Shown: positions 1 through 13,550 of the stretch, in pieces
Layout of the letters: each line of letters begins with the position of its first letter
How positions within the stretch are numbered: the stretch's first letter is position 1
Assembly (NCBI RefSeq): GCF_040115645.1
Contig: NC_089554.1
Location: forward strand, 372,001-436,000
DNA: 64,000 nt
Reading direction: 5' to 3'
DNA from: Euwallacea fornicatus
Lineage: Eukaryota > Arthropoda > Insecta > Coleoptera > Curculionidae
Notes under the pieces: model-generated
Seen by the model: only the letters and a program-made list of their open reading frames with translations
Database searches by the model: none
Told to the model about the DNA's origin: nothing
Translations under genes and position numbers: made by a program

Positions 1-3000
1 ATTATTTGCTCTACGACAATGGTCAATTACCATCCATCAGAGGAATGATCACAAGAATGAGAAAGCAAAACTAAAGTTTTAACACCTTATAAAATAATTT
101 AAGTATCAGCTTCGTACTCATCATCATACATTTACCAAATTCACAATCGATTTCGAAAGCAGATCATGTCGGCGTCATTATATCGATAGCGGTCATATTC
201 ACGCTCACACATCTCGCATGTTCTACTTCTGCACTTTAAAATCACAACCCATTAATAAAGGTTTTTTTGAAGACGCCGCGTCATTACTTACCATTATCGT
301 GTTAAGACTTTTGTCTTTTTTCTTTGGACATCTGTCGCCGTTTGTAATACGGAAAGTGGCGCCTCTGACTCGGGTTCCTATTTTCAATGTTGGATACCAA
401 GGTACCATGAATTCGCGACTGTATCAGGAAACGTTACATGCGGAAGTTTGAGACATAGAGGTAATTCGTTCCTATCGTTTTGTGTATTATGTATTTTTTC
501 TTTTTGAAATGATATTATGTTGAGGCAAAGAAAAGTAAAATTTCTTGAAACTTTCCTAGGGCGTTATTAATTTATCGTTTGATTTGAGGTTAGACTTGGA
601 TATTGAATTAAATGCGATCAAACTATTTTATGTCGAGAATAAACTCCCAATGGACTGGTCGTGGGATCGTGTGGGTGGACAAAAACCAGATTTCATTCAA
701 GTTTCTGCTGAGCAGAGGCGTTCAGCAGACAGCAGGAGAGATTTGCCACACGATTTGCCTTTAGCCGAACTTGGTCGCATAATTTTGCATAATTATTACA
801 CTTAATAAGATAGCAGGAAAGTGTCAATGGTTCGGGTATATATACATATAAGACCGATGCGCGTAGGTTTCTGCAATTTGACACAATAAACATTCGCATT
901 TGTGATGCTAATTGTAATTTATTCAGGCTCCGTCGAGAGAAATTTACCGTAAAATTTTCAATTTTTCCGTAAGTGGCGGAACACTTTGACAGGTTTAGAG
1001 GTGTAAATAACGGACTACATAAATACAAATTATTTCTGCATTGCTGAAGAGGTGTTTACCCAAACAATAGAGAATCCAATAATGAGAATTTAAATATTTA
1101 TTTCTTCGCCACAATCTGTCACAATTTAATTCGGCATTTGTTTCTTATAACATAAATTGCTCAAACAGTAAAAAACTATTTTTCCCTTTAAGTTTCTCAT
1201 TTCCCGAAACAAATTCACAAAAACGCCAAAACAGGAACCACCGAAAAATTGCAGATTGTTGGTCATACGCCAAATTTAGTATCAAATATATGCTGGATTA
1301 TCTGCATTTCTTAACACGATTTCCCGAATTTTTAACTTCTAAAATTAATACTAACAAATAAATTTGGTTCGTAAAAAAAACATAAACCACGTATTGCAAC
1401 CCTTACGATAGAAATCATCAGCCGCTGTTCGAGCTTTCTGTAGTCTCTTTTGTGAGTAAGTAACTAATCTGAACTAAAATTCCCGACACAAAATCAATAT
1501 AAAACCAAAAACAAGAGCGCATCTCAGCTTTTAAAGAAGTCACTAAAAAATATATGATACTTAATACAAATTTCCAAAACATTTAACTGTTAAAATAAAC
1601 AGCAATGGATTTTGATCATAAAACTCTCTCTAGTCTCTCTTATAAAATGTTAGGACAATTGACTACAAGAAAAAATAGATGCATACTACACACCGAATGA
1701 AAAAACTCACTACAAAACGAAGGAGATATAAATCCTCAAATTACTAACTGCAAAAATATCCATAATATGCCAAGTGCATTTTCTCCTAAAACTCTCTATT
1801 CTTTGTTCGATAGGTATAAAAATCTACTCCATGCAAAAGCATAAACCAGAAGTATACTATAGGCTTGTCTTTACTGCACTCGATTGTTAACCGAACTCGC
1901 TTCGCGTCGTAAAACATCACTTTGCACACAAAGTACTATCAATTGAAGCCCGTTGTGTAATAACAAATTGTACTAAAAAACAGTAGCGTATCGCAACCTC
2001 AAGCGAGAGAACTCATTTGGAATATGAGCTTAATACAATTTACTGAATTTTTTTGCTGCTATTTAATATCTTACGACGATGATCTCTCACTAAAAACTCT
2101 CTATAATCAGATTATAGAAGAGATTATTGTTATTATTTATTTTTATTATTACACTTATAGAAGAAATTCTCTTCCATAAGTGTAACCTTAACTAAACATA
2201 AAAGAAAAAACAGAGGCGTCCCATATGATTTTGATTCCTATTCTAAATGTAGTAATAAAACTATAACTTTACCCAATCGTCATGAAAGTACTGCGAAGTA
2301 AATGTTTCATGTAAAATACGCAATTTTACTTTCACAATCAAAACATCAGTAAATCATATACAAAGCTAATTCAGTTATTACATACATAACAAACTTTAAG
2401 TGCGTAGTCACAAGAACTTGATTATTTTGCGCACATTTTAAAATAATTTTCAGTGTTTTATTCATATATGTTGATTTCCATTCTGCAAAAGACTACTTTT
2501 AGACGTTTTAACTTAAAGAACTCTTTTTTAGAATTTTCAGATCTTTGTCTACCTGCACTCAAACTCAACCACTAATCAATCTCAATATTATTATCAGACC
2601 AGCAAATTCCTTATTACTTGACCACCGAGTCGCCCCCAAAAACCAGTGGTGGCAGCAGCCACTAAATTATTAAAAACCTTAAAATATGTCTACCACAATC
2701 CAGACTGTTCAACATTAAACTCTCACGAACTTGTTTATGTAAAGATATTCCATCAAGTCTCCCCCGAAACTAATGGTGACACCTACCATCCTACCAAAGG
2801 CGACAACTATAATGGGAAAAATACCAAAACAACTGAAGAAAAAAGTAATATTTAAAACAGAAAATGTCCTTAAGGAAACCTGGAGGCTTGAGCAGGTCTG
2901 TAAATCAATTTCCCAAGTGGAGCCATGAACTGTACTATAATGTGCTTAAGAACAAGATTGAAATGAGGATGAATTTATTAAAATTGAGAGTTTTAACGCA

Positions 3001-5430
3001 AAAACATACGATATAACCGTCAAAAGTTAGAAAATTAGAGTAAAACATTACAAAGATATCCCAAAACATTACCCAAATTATTTACTTATTTGATAACTCA
3101 AATATTACTTTTCTAACTATATATTGAACATGGTTACACAGATAAACAGCTTTGCCGTTAAAAAGTAACTTTTAAAGCATTGGGCATGCAGTTTGAAGGG
3201 CACTTTAGAGGTTTAAGAGATGGTAGACTTGTTTTTAACTTCTCAACTATAGGAAACTGCGGTATGTTCCACGTAGTTGAGCGGCATGTCCATGTTGGGT
3301 TTAACAGGTTTCCATATTCAACTGCTTCAGATACAACAATACAAGACAGATACAAGTTATCAGTTAAAGTTAGTTCTAAGCTGTTAAGTCATCGCAATAC
3401 CACAATTGCATCTATTAAACTAGTTCATGAAAAACACACTATATTAAGATCTGTTCCGTATCTTCGTTATTTGACGATATTATGAGTTTCAGTTATTTTG
3501 TGTGAACTGAGCTTGTGGGATTACGAATTCACAGGACAAATGTTTTACTCGAACTATTTTACCGTAGCATTTGAAAGGATTATGGTAATGGCCCAACCAA
3601 CCCAATGGCCAAATGATCAAGAGGGTTAACGAGAAGGTAAAAGGTAATTATTTCGAGTCATGGGCGATATCGACGAATGTCCGCAAGTTCAAGTCGACAC
3701 CAAAGATCCTAGGAGTAGCCAAACTTAGTAGAACTAGATTAATGATTTTAAAAAAATTAAAAATTATTTACTAACGTAAAAGTTAAAAAAAGGTGTATAA
3801 TAATAAAAAGAATATTTTGTGTGACAAATTTCGTGTTTCCATGCCTGTTTTAAATTGCATATTGTAACCCATTTCCTCTGCGTTATGACGACAATGCAGC
3901 GGTTAAAGAGTGGGAATAAAGGCAATTCATCAAGATTTAATTTCTTTCGATTTATAAGCGATGGTATCAATGAAATGCATGGGCGGGCTAACTCGAACCT
4001 TCAGTGGCGTATCTATTACACTTTGAGGCTGAATCGGTCAAAAAGTGATATACCGGACTCCGAAGAGAGTTCAATTAATAAGTAGGGAAATGTTTTGAAA
4101 AAAACATTTACCGATTTTCTTGATGCGATGGCGAAAGTGACACAGTGGAAGAAAAATTTTAGTTTCTAAACAGGAAGTTTTTTCAAAAAGTAGACATGGT
4201 TGACCTCAGTAGAATGAAGGAAAATAGAATATAAGGATGTAGTTCAATAAACATAGTTCTAAATGTATTTATTGCAAACAAACAGTGTAAGTGGCATTTT
4301 AATAAACATAACACCCACGTGTTATATGTCGTTGTGGTCTTTATTGTCTCTCATAATCATTATAAATATGTAACACAGTTATCTGCAACAATGTTGCTTA
4401 AGTACCGTCAATCAAGATTCAATTTGGATCACAATTTCACTTATACCGGACAATAATTGTGTTTACTACCTGCTGAGTCCCAGGGTCCCTGAATTAATTG
4501 TAACTACATGCAACGCGCCGCAGATATAAATGTTGACTTCATTGCAATAAGCATATGAGAGTACTGAAGTGCAGTGTATAGGGATATATGGGTTCATTAG
4601 GGTCAGATTTTGACTGGAAACTTTGTTTATAGCCATACAAATTCATGTTAATAGATCACAAATGAGTCACTATAGATTGATGCTTCCTTTTAGCTATTCA
4701 TCTTATGGAGCATTTACAGTACTCTTAAAATTACTTAAAAGATCTTTTGTTCACAGGCATAAGTAACGATACCCTACCCAAAGAATCAGTACCAATTTCA
4801 GAATAGAAAATTGATTAAGCTTAATTCTCCTGTAAACTTATGGTTCTTTAAGGTATGAATTCAAAAGCTATTTAGTACTTACTACTTAAGGGTGTTTTAC
4901 CTTCTCTATTGATCATCTGTCAACCGACTCCAACCTAAGTCCTTAGTTTACAAATCCTTTGATTCGCATGCCTGTTAACAGCCTGGACATGTAATAAATG
5001 ATTATAAAACATTAAAAAGTTAGGTTATATAATCTAAAAGAGCCGCCACGATGCCAGTTCTACCATCACGTCTGGCGTAAGACAAATGGCTGTAATTGAC
5101 CAGAGAAATGACTGACATGTAAATCTGTCCGAAGTTTTGACAATTCGGTATATGGTGGAAAAGGAAAAAGGGGTGGATGTTGATATGGATCTTTAGAAAA
5201 ACTCCTTAATTTATTAATAAAATTTCTAAATTTCCATTAATAATGCACAACTAATATCAAGAATATTAACGGTTAAGGTGAGAGGTAAAACTTCTTGTCT
5301 CGTAGCTTGCAGGTAAATAACTAGTAAATTGGATAAAAGTACTTTTTTCATTATACCTGCCCAATAGAGAAACCACTTTTGCCACATCAAGACTTGTTTT
5401 TCATATTTCCCTAGAACGCTACCTATCGTC
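1..5430. other. Intergenic region, no supported gene
   Basis: AT-rich sequence upstream of the AP-2 mu gene. Open frames here are short (101 codons or fewer), are not flanked by convincing splice sites and match no family I recognise. The part around 584-805 is slightly richer in GC. A 5' UTR exon or promoter of the downstream gene should lie here, but I cannot place it. Confidence 0.6.
2149..2185. repeat. Short hairpin-forming inverted repeat
   Basis: Two 15-base arms beginning TTACACTTAT pair with one mismatch around a 7-base loop. It is a stand-alone palindrome in AT-rich DNA. It may be a relic of a small inverted-repeat transposon; no function can be inferred. Confidence 0.5.
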
Positions 5431-7833
5431 ATGATTGGAGGGCTTTTTGTATATAATCACAAGGGTGAGGTCCTCATATCAAGGGTCTACCGAGATGATA
5501 TAGGACGTAATGCTGTAGATGCCTTTCGAGTGAATGTAATTCACGCCAGGCAACAAGTTAGGTCTCCTGTAACCAACATTGCTCGTACGTCGTTTTTCCA
5601 TATCAAGGTAAGAATTGTGTGCATGTTTTATGCTGTTCGTAAATGTAGAATTGCAAGGAAAATATTTGAGAGGGTACCTCTTCTGTAAACATATATAGAA
5701 TATGTAATTTTCCATAGACATCTTATATATTAAAACTAAATTTATAAACTTGTTATTTTCTTTCTTCATTATTTCCGGTATTTCCAAATTGCTGTTTATA
5801 AATTTATATAGATTTTAATTGCATTATTGATTATAGGTGTTGTTAGATTTTGATTGGTGAGAAAATTAACCTGTACCATGTATTCATGAAACTCATTTGG
5901 GGCATAACTTCTTCAGATGGAAATTCAAAAGAAAAAAAAAGTAAAGAATTGTTTAAGAAAAACCCAAGTCAACACAAAAAAAAAATATGGGGTGAAAAAG
6001 TAGTACGAATTTAATGACTTTCATGTCATTAATATCATATATTAACTCTCCTTTTCATTGGCAAAAACATTGGAGGCATCAACAAAGAGGTAATATGTGT
6101 AGATGTGACATGTTTCCAAAAACTCTTCAAGTTGGGTACTGTCTTATAATTAATAACATGACCCCTAAACTAAGAATGTCTCATGCAAGTTGAAACGTTA
6201 CCATTTTACTTAACTCTCTTCTTTTAAGTTAAATTATTTTTGTGTTTGTGAGTCTTTTTATGGACTATAAATATAGTTAGAAATAGTGAGTTGAAAGTGT
6301 TATCAATCAAATTATGGTAACAAACAATATTTTTAAACAATACTGGTTGACAAAAATTGATTTCTTCCAGGTTATTAATCACGACCACAATTTTTGCTCT
6401 AGGTACATCAAAGTATACATATTAATTTTTTCTAGTTACTTTATTAACCTGAACTCACCCCTTTTATGTCCTACAGAGGGCCAACATCTGGATCGCCGCA
6501 GTAACGAAGCAGAATGTCAATGCTGCCATGGTTTTCGAATTTCTACTAAAAATCATCGAAGTTATGCAATCCTACTTTGGGAAAATTTCTGAAGAAAACA
6601 TCAAGAACAACTTTGTGCTTATTTATGAATTGCTAGATGGTATAAAATACTCTCTTATGGAATTGTAATTTTAAGTAAAAAATTATTGCAGAAATTCTTG
6701 ATTTCGGATATCCTCAGAACACCGACACTGGAGTTCTGAAAACATTCATTACGCAGCAGGGTATCAAATCGGCCACAAAAGAAGAGCAAGCCCAAATTAC
6801 TTCCCAAGTAACTGGGCAAATTGGGTGGAGGCGAGAAGGTATTAAATATCGCAGAAATGAACTATTCCTAGACGTGTTGGAATATGTTAATTTGTTAATG
6901 TCGCCTCAAGGTACGGCCTCAATTTCCGAGAGGTTTTGATTCTCGGTGTTTATTTTTACTGCTATTTAGGTCAAGTTCTTTCTGCCCACGTGGCTGGTAA
7001 GGTGGTGATGAAATCTTATTTGTCTGGTATGCCGGAATGCAAATTCGGAATTAATGACAAAATCGTCATGGAGGCCAAGGGAAAAGGAGGTGTAGGAACT
7101 ACCACAGATACTGATCCTGCCAGATCTGGCAAACCGGTGGTTGTTATTGACGACTGTCAATTTCACCAATGCGTTAAACTCAGCAAATTCGAAACAGAAC
7201 ATTCTATTAGTTTTATTCCGCCTGATGGTGAATTTGAGCTCATGAGGTAATCTTTGTTATTTACCCCACATATTCTTCTTACAAAAATTATTGCAGATAC
7301 CGAACGACCAAAGACATATCTCTGCCATTCAGAGTCATTCCTCTTGTAAGAGAAGTAGGGCGTACAAAAATGGAGGTCAAAGTAGTGTTGAAGAGCAACT
7401 TCAAGCCCTCTCTTTTAGGGCAAAAAATTGAAGTTAAAATTCCAACCCCATTGAACACTTCAGGCGTTCAATTGATTTGTCTTAAAGGAAAGGCAAAGTA
7501 TAAGGCGTCAGAAAACGCCATTGTTTGGAAGTGAGTTTTATATAACATGTCATATCTGCTTAACATAAAAGGAACAATTTTATCAGAATTAAACGTATGG
7601 CTGGCATGAAAGAGACTCAACTGTCTGCCGAAATTGAACTTCTAGAAACAGACACCAAGAAAAAATGGACTCGTCCTCCAATTTCAATGAATTTCGAGGT
7701 ACCGTTTGCTCCTTCAGGATTTAAGGTGCGGTATCTCAAGGTGTTTGAGCCGAAACTCAATTATTCCGATCACGACGTTATTAAATGGGTGCGTTATATC
7801 GGCAGAAGCGGGCTCTATGAGACCCGATGTTAA
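5431..7833 (+). CDS. AP-2mu: AP-2 complex subunit mu (clathrin adaptor medium chain), complete
   Basis: Medium subunit of the AP-2 adaptor, which recruits cargo with YxxPhi signals and PIP2 membrane into clathrin-coated pits at the plasma membrane. Six exons read without a break: 5431-5607, 6477-6639, 6692-6910, 6970-7246, 7297-7530 and 7587-7833, all with GT-AG introns and matching phases. They encode 438 residues, the normal length for the family. The N-terminal longin-like half begins MIGGLFVYNHKGEVLISRVY. The C-terminal mu-homology domain ends VRYIGRSGLYETRC. The segment ITSQVTGQIGWRR holds the threonine (about residue 154) that AAK1-type kinases phosphorylate in mammals. The linker near residues 235-250 is the only part that looks divergent from the fly protein. 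The start is the first ATG of the conserved N-terminus. I see no damage, and identification is very secure. Confidence 0.97.
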
Positions 7834-8074
7834 TTCGAATATTTGAGGCAATTTGGCGAGGCAAACATGACCTATTAGGTGAACATAAATACTCGATATT
7901 GTATATCCTTAGCAAGAGTGAAGAGGAAGAAAATAATTTTGATTGCATTGTAAAAAAAAAATATCGAGGACTTGAAATTTGTCGAATAATTTACAAAATA
8001 TGTGTGTGTAAGGAACTTGGCAAGAAACGTTAATTTAGCAAAGTTTTTGAATAAGCCAATGAAGTCACTTAAAA

Positions 8075-8080
8075 AATAAA
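8075..8080 (+). terminator. Likely polyadenylation signal of AP-2mu
   Basis: Canonical AATAAA lies 242 bases after the AP-2mu stop codon on the same strand, in an AT-rich 3' region. Cleavage would follow within a few tens of bases. Other A/T-rich hexamers nearby could also be used. Confidence 0.5.
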
Positions 8081-11000
8081 ATGAAAATTTGGTATTACCT
8101 GCCTTATATTAATATTCATATCTATGTACGTGTTTTTATTTTTTTCTGTTCTATTGTTTTATAAAGATATTTCTGTTGAAAAATGTTTTATAGGAAATAA
8201 GCTAAAATGCTTCTGAACTTGTATAAATAATACTTGTAGCTATTTGTCAAAATGTGGTTCATTAAACCGATTTTGATACTGCTTCATTGAGTTATATTTC
8301 CGTAAGTTATTTAACAAATTTCGATACGAGATTGAAATATGTATTGATATTAAGGGTTAAATTCTGTAACATCCGATGTATCTTAACAGTGGTGTATCAC
8401 TGCAAATTTTTATTGCTTTACGTCAAAGATACAACTATACATCGTTAACGTTGGATGTAAATATATAGTTAGAGAATTCAGGCATAAAAATAATGGTTAT
8501 CACGTATTGTCCGTCGTGTGTCTATATATTGTAAGGCTTTAAACATTGAACTTCTTGCTCAGCTGAGAAGTTAATTAGAAATGTTAGTTATGAATAGTGA
8601 ATTGGTTGGAACAAATAAAATATTAATTATTATTAACCTTAATCTTTAAGAGAATAATTGAATATATTATAGTCATAAACTGTGATTGGAATTGTTCGAT
8701 TCAATTGTTAATTTCCTTGAAAATTTTCAAGGTGGGTATATTGCAGGAACTCTAAGAAACTTGATGTTTTGTGGCTTTTCGGTGGATAACAGTCGACACA
8801 ATCTCTTTGGGTAGGGGATGCGGTACACTACAAAAAGAATTTGGATAATTTTAGGTGAGGAGGATTGGCATAAAGAAGGTGCATTATCATTTGAACTTTG
8901 AGTAGTTTAAAAAGGCTGATTTAAAATAAGTCATTTATGTTTAATAACGAGATGGCTGAAAGACAGATGGAAAAAAGGCATTTTTAAAAAATTGTCATAT
9001 AAATCGTACACGTGCACCCCGCCAAAATGACAAAAAAAAAGCTATAGCAGTACGGTAATATAGCTCATAATGAAACTGATAATAGTGTGCGGTTATGCGG
9101 CTATAACGACTCTAAATTCGGAAAAAATCTTTTACTGACTATGTTATCTTGTAAATTCATGGATTTTTTTACCTTACGTGAAGTATATTATGTTTTAGTA
9201 AAACTCTCGTATTATGTAATTAGCTTGCACCCGATTCACAACTGTAGGTCTTTGCTATTTATAATGAAATTCGTGTAACAAATTGAATCAGATTCATTTA
9301 ACTTCACTGTAAAACTTATAATTAGTGCTGTGTAATTTTGCTAGTAGTTGCAATCAACTACCTCAAACTGTCCTCGCTACACTTCAGTGGAAGCCCACAA
9401 AAATACTTGATGTAGTAATATCAAAAAAAAATTCCTCAATTTCCAAACGTGTCTTGTTGAAAAACTAAATAAATTTCGAACTTCTGCTACATCAGAAAAC
9501 AAATTAAGATATTGGTTTAGAGAATAGAACCAGTAAAGCCTGTTTGTCTGGGAAAGTTATTTGCTTCTTTTACTTTATCATACACTTTCTCATGTTTTAA
9601 TGTGGAGAATCTCAAGATTCGCAACAACCACAGATTAAAAGAATTGAAGTGGGATTAACTAGTATCTATGAAATTGAGTGGGTACGTCCCCTTCATGCTC
9701 GAACAGCAAATAGTCGATCGTTTACACAAAAGTACTTTATTTACAATGAACAGATTAAATAAAAACATCAAGAGCGCGTAAATACAAAGGTACAAGTCAG
9801 TACTTTAATGCGTTTATATACAAAGGAATTACAAAACCGGGCAAAATTTCTAATATTAAATAACAAATAACTAGTAACACATCATTCTAATTTACTATTT
9901 TGTTAGTTTGTGGCAGATTTAATTCTAACTGAAACAGAAACAAATATTACTATCCATCTCAGTTATAAAATCAATTTTCAATCACACAAAAATCAATCAT
10001 AAGCTTATTTCCTAAAAAGATTTTTTTTCAACTTTGTTTTCTACTGTTTCAATTCAAGAGATAATCTGCCTTTATTGTCAAAAATGCTTTAAAATAAAGC
10101 ACATTAACCAACGGCTACAGTAGAGCAAATAGCCTCAGTAGAAGATGTAATATGTAGGTAAACACTTTCTAATGTTCCTATTCTCTCGGTTATTCTCCTA
10201 TAAGGAACTTAATTGACGTTTGTCTGTATTTCAAATATTACACTTTATTATTATTGTCGAAGTACATAAGACTAGTAACTTTACATTAATATTGTCGTCA
10301 CACATTGCAAAAACAAATACCTTATTTGGGTATTTATTGAAGTCGACACAAAACATAATTCGATATTAACGTTTTTCTAAACATTCATATAATTAAAAAT
10401 TAGGGTAGTTGAATATGAAATGAAAGTGCTTTCGTGCATCGTTATTTTTACCACCACAGATATTCCTATTATGCATAATAATTTATGTATCCAATCAATG
10501 AGGGGAATGTTCCATTCACCTAACTATACTTACAAACAGAAATAGTAAGCGAGAAATACCCTCCTCCGGTGATATCCAAAACGTAAGAAAAATGTTATGT
10601 TTTGACTTAACGCAGATCTCTATTAATATTTTTGTAGCTTGTGGTATAGAAAGTCGAATTGGGTTGATACGTCCTTTCGGTTTGATCACCAAAGCAAAAA
10701 CAACGTAAAACATAATAAAGAATTTACGTTTGATGAGGTTTAAATTTGTCAATTTCCTCAACATGTGTTTTATAGAATAATCAATAATCATTTTAATTCT
10801 AAAATGTCCGCAATGGCACGTATAGTTATACCCATCACAATACTTTGATATGAAGCAAATCCACATAAAAACAATATACATAATTAAGTATTTATATTGA
10901 TTTGGCCAATTAAACGGTACTTCAATGGTACTATTGTGTGGCTTGTCATTTGTTCCTAACATTTTCACCTCACATCCAACGTCACACAATTACATCATAA

Positions 11001-11107
11001 ATTTACACAGGATTATACACAGTCGCTTTTATACGTGGAAAAGATAATCTATATAAAAGATTTTTTGATATATTGGTAGTTTTTATACCAGGGCTTTTTA
11101 GAAGGTA
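8081..11107. other. Non-coding AT-rich region
   Basis: No gene or transposase remnant recognised apart from the unassigned minus-strand frame at 10516-10962. Around 8358-8479 there is an imperfect inverted repeat (arms containing CATCCGATGTATCTT and its complement) that looks like a tiny degenerate foldback element. Confidence 0.5.
10516..10962 (-). CDS. Unassigned open frame with hydrophobic segments
   Basis: An uninterrupted frame of about 148 codons from the first ATG, in sequence where frames this long are uncommon. It contains two strongly hydrophobic stretches (near YLIMYIVFMWICFISKY and FFIMFYVVFALVI), two basic blocks and a cysteine-rich bit (CHCGHF). A TATAAAA-like string lies about 70 bases upstream of the ATG. 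The composition recalls insect seven-helix chemoreceptors, but no diagnostic motif is present and it is far too short to be a whole one. It may be chance, an exon, or a decayed membrane-protein gene. I do not assign a function. Confidence 0.15.
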   Translation of the reverse strand: MLGTNDKPHNSTIEVPFNWPNQYKYLIMYIVFMWICFISKYCDGYNYTCHCGHFRIKMIIDYSIKHMLRKLTNLNLIKRKFFIMFYVVFALVIKPKGRINPIRLSIPQATKILIEICVKSKHNIFLTFWISPEEGISRLLFLFVSIVR

Positions 11108-11380
11108 CAATGTGTCCCAAAAATCATGACACCTTCCAAGCCTGACATTTTCATTAAAATTTCATTGTTACCACTGGGTGGCACTATATTATTGCGTAAC
11201 TAAGTAGTCAAGCTCACAAAGCACTAATTGACGATTTTTATATCTCACGTTAAGTTCTAATGATTTTACCTGTATCTTATATTCTAGATCAGCATCCGAA
11301 TATAAATAAATAATCAAATGATTATATACCAAATTTAATATATCAGATTGGATATGTTGAAATATTTTTGGGACACCTTG
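11108..11380. mobile_element. Short non-autonomous inverted-repeat element (MITE)
   Basis: A 273-bp element flanked by TA on both sides (11106-11107 and 11381-11382). Its termini are inverted repeats of about 20 bases: the left end starts CAATGTGTCCCAAAAAT and the right end is the near complement. It has no coding capacity. TA duplication and ends of this form fit the Tc1/mariner superfamily. Confidence 0.75.
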
Positions 11381-12290
11381 TAGGTGTATTCGAAGATGCT
11401 TGAATTTTAAGTTTTTTTAAGAAACTTTTGGACTTGTTATTTATCTTGCCCGTTACATTGTTCGTATTAATCGACAATTTCCCTACATGTAGTCAACCTT
11501 ATTAATTATTTTTATAAAACTTGCGACTAGAGAATTGATACTTCACTCCTTCAGTCATAATTTACTTACCTAGAATGCCTATTCCACTCATTCTACCTCA
11601 CATTCTTGAGCCTACTTTATATTAATAATTTACCTTCGTTTCTACGATATGTCTTCATGTGATATTCATGATTGCAACAGGTTGGTCTATTGGCCATTTT
11701 CTCTTTTTTTTCAATAATGTTTGGTTAATATACCAACCTTTGTTGTTTGATTATTCATAATCCAGTTTCAAATTTATAGCTTTCTCAGAAAGTTTCCTGC
11801 TTCGCTTTGTGTTTGCTTTGCAACCATTATGATAACCATTATTGTTATATAGTGTTTTACTTGGTTACAGCACGAGACTAATAAACTGTAGACAATCAAT
11901 GTTTTTTGGTTCCAAAAATTTTATACAAGATGGTTCTGAACCTATACACATAAACTTGGGAAGTTATACCTGAGGGCAAGTAAGTATTATTAGTGAAAAA
12001 AAGTGTAGTAAAACATTTTAAATTTTGGAGATACCAATTTATTTCAGATAAAAATAAAAGAACCTGAATTTCATAAATTTAAAAATGCATTTAATTTATC
12101 ATAGTAACTATTCTAAGTTATTTCCGTGATTTTCAATACATAGTTGAGCTGGACAAGAAAAATTGTTCAGGTGAGATTTTTTATTTATAAAAACTAAGAA
12201 GTAAACAAGTCAGAAGGATATCTTTGGTATTTCTAGCAATACCTTGTTTTTAATGGTGGTCGTATTCGAATTTATTTTTATGCGATTAGA

Positions 12291-13360
12291 ATGGCGCATA
12301 ATTTTTCAAACGAACAACTGGACATGGTAACAGCATACGGCGAATCACATCAAAATTCAGTAGCTGCGCCAAATCTTTGTGCTCAAAGGTTCCCCCATAG
12401 AAACCATCCATGTAATTCAGCGTTATAGAGAAACTGGCAATTTGCGGTCGATGCCTGGGTAATATGGGGGAGCAATTGGACCTCAACAAACTGTGAATCT
12501 CGAGAAAGAGATTTTAAATGTCGTCTACGAGCAGTTTGGCATAACATCAGCAGTAGGACAATTTCAGTTTAATTTTCGGATATGACAATTCACAGTTTGA
12601 TGCACCTTAAGGCACTACTTTATTCATTTGACGTGCCGCGGGTACGAGCCTTACTTCCAAGGGATCTTCCGATTCAAGTGAACTTTTGCCTGTGGTTGTT
12701 AAATTAGCAACAGTTAAACCCAAATTTTACCACGAACATTTTAGTTACAGATGAGGCAATTTTTATATGTAATGATATCCACAATTTCCATAATATGCGT
12801 TACTAGGTATGTAAAAATCGGCAACACTCGGAGAAGACAGTTTCAGCAACAATTCTGAGTAAATGTGTAGTATTGTGAACAGAGTGCTTATTGGACCATT
12901 CGTTTTGAAAAATTATTTAAATGATGCTTATTATTTATAATTTTTATACGTAATTTAATGTATGCAATAATTTACCAAAACTCCTTAAATAAGTTAATCT
13001 CACCGATAAACAGCATATGTGGTTTCTTCACGATGGTACTTCACAATTTTTTATACTACAAATGCAACAATATTTGAATCTTGTTTTTCTCGAACGATTG
13101 GTAGGCCAAGGTGGTCTAATTAGGTGGTCTCTGCAATTCTCAGACCTTAATCCGCTTGATTTTTATTTGTGGGGAACGTAAAAACTATAGTGTATGTTAT
13201 CAAAGTTAACACGTAACAAGAATTGTGAAATTACATATATATTTTTACTGAAGCAATTCATCGATAATCTCGTTTGGGCCGCGCGTATAAGAACTTGTGG
13301 ATTCGTCGAACTTAATTTTGTATTGAAAATCATGAAAATAACTTTAAAGAGTTACTATGA
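12291..13360 (+). pseudogene. Transposase pseudogene, DUF4817 type
   Basis: Begins MAHNFSNEQLDMVTAYGESH followed by a QRFPHRNHP-like segment, the hallmark of the DUF4817 helix-turn-helix of beetle and ant mariner-like transposases. Later frames hold degraded catalytic-domain pieces: LVTDEAIF, then MWFLHDGT and SDLNPLDFYLWGT (frames differ). Many stops and frameshifts make it non-functional. The product would have cut and joined the element's ends at TA targets. Confidence 0.7.
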
Positions 13361-13485
13361 TAAATTAAATGCATTTTCAATTTTATGAAATTCTGGTTCT
13401 TTTATTTTTATATGAATTAAATTGGTATGTGCGAAATTAAAAGCGTTTTACTTCATATTTTTCAATAATAATCATTGCTTGTCCT

Positions 13486-13544
13486 CAACTTATATATATA
13501 ATTGAGCAGTAATTGCTCAATTTTATACGTATAAGTTGAGAATT
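13486..13544. repeat. Perfect or near-perfect AT-rich palindrome
   Basis: Arms reading CAACTTATA...ATTGAGCA and their complement fold back around a few bases. It sits inside the right inverted repeat of the 11969-13550 element and is absent from the left one, so it is probably a secondary insertion or a terminal rearrangement. Confidence 0.6.
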
Positions 13545-13550
13545 GCCCTG

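Larger units (their letters stand above)
11969..13550 (+). mobile_element. Decayed long-TIR Tc1/mariner-type element
   Basis: Arms of over 100 bases at about 11970-12115 and 13350-13500 are inverted copies of each other, with TA at both outer boundaries. Between them is a broken transposase with an N-terminal DUF4817-like helix-turn-helix. The right arm carries an extra palindromic insertion (13486-13544). Exact ends are inferred from a terminal GGGCAA motif and are less certain than the arms. Confidence 0.7.

Noticed and set aside
584..805. 73-codon plus-strand frame in a slightly GC-richer patch
   Set aside because: No family match and no supported start or exon borders.
3180..3485. 101-codon plus-strand frame with overlapping minus-strand frame
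   Set aside because: No recognised family, no splice signals and no codon pattern; likely chance.
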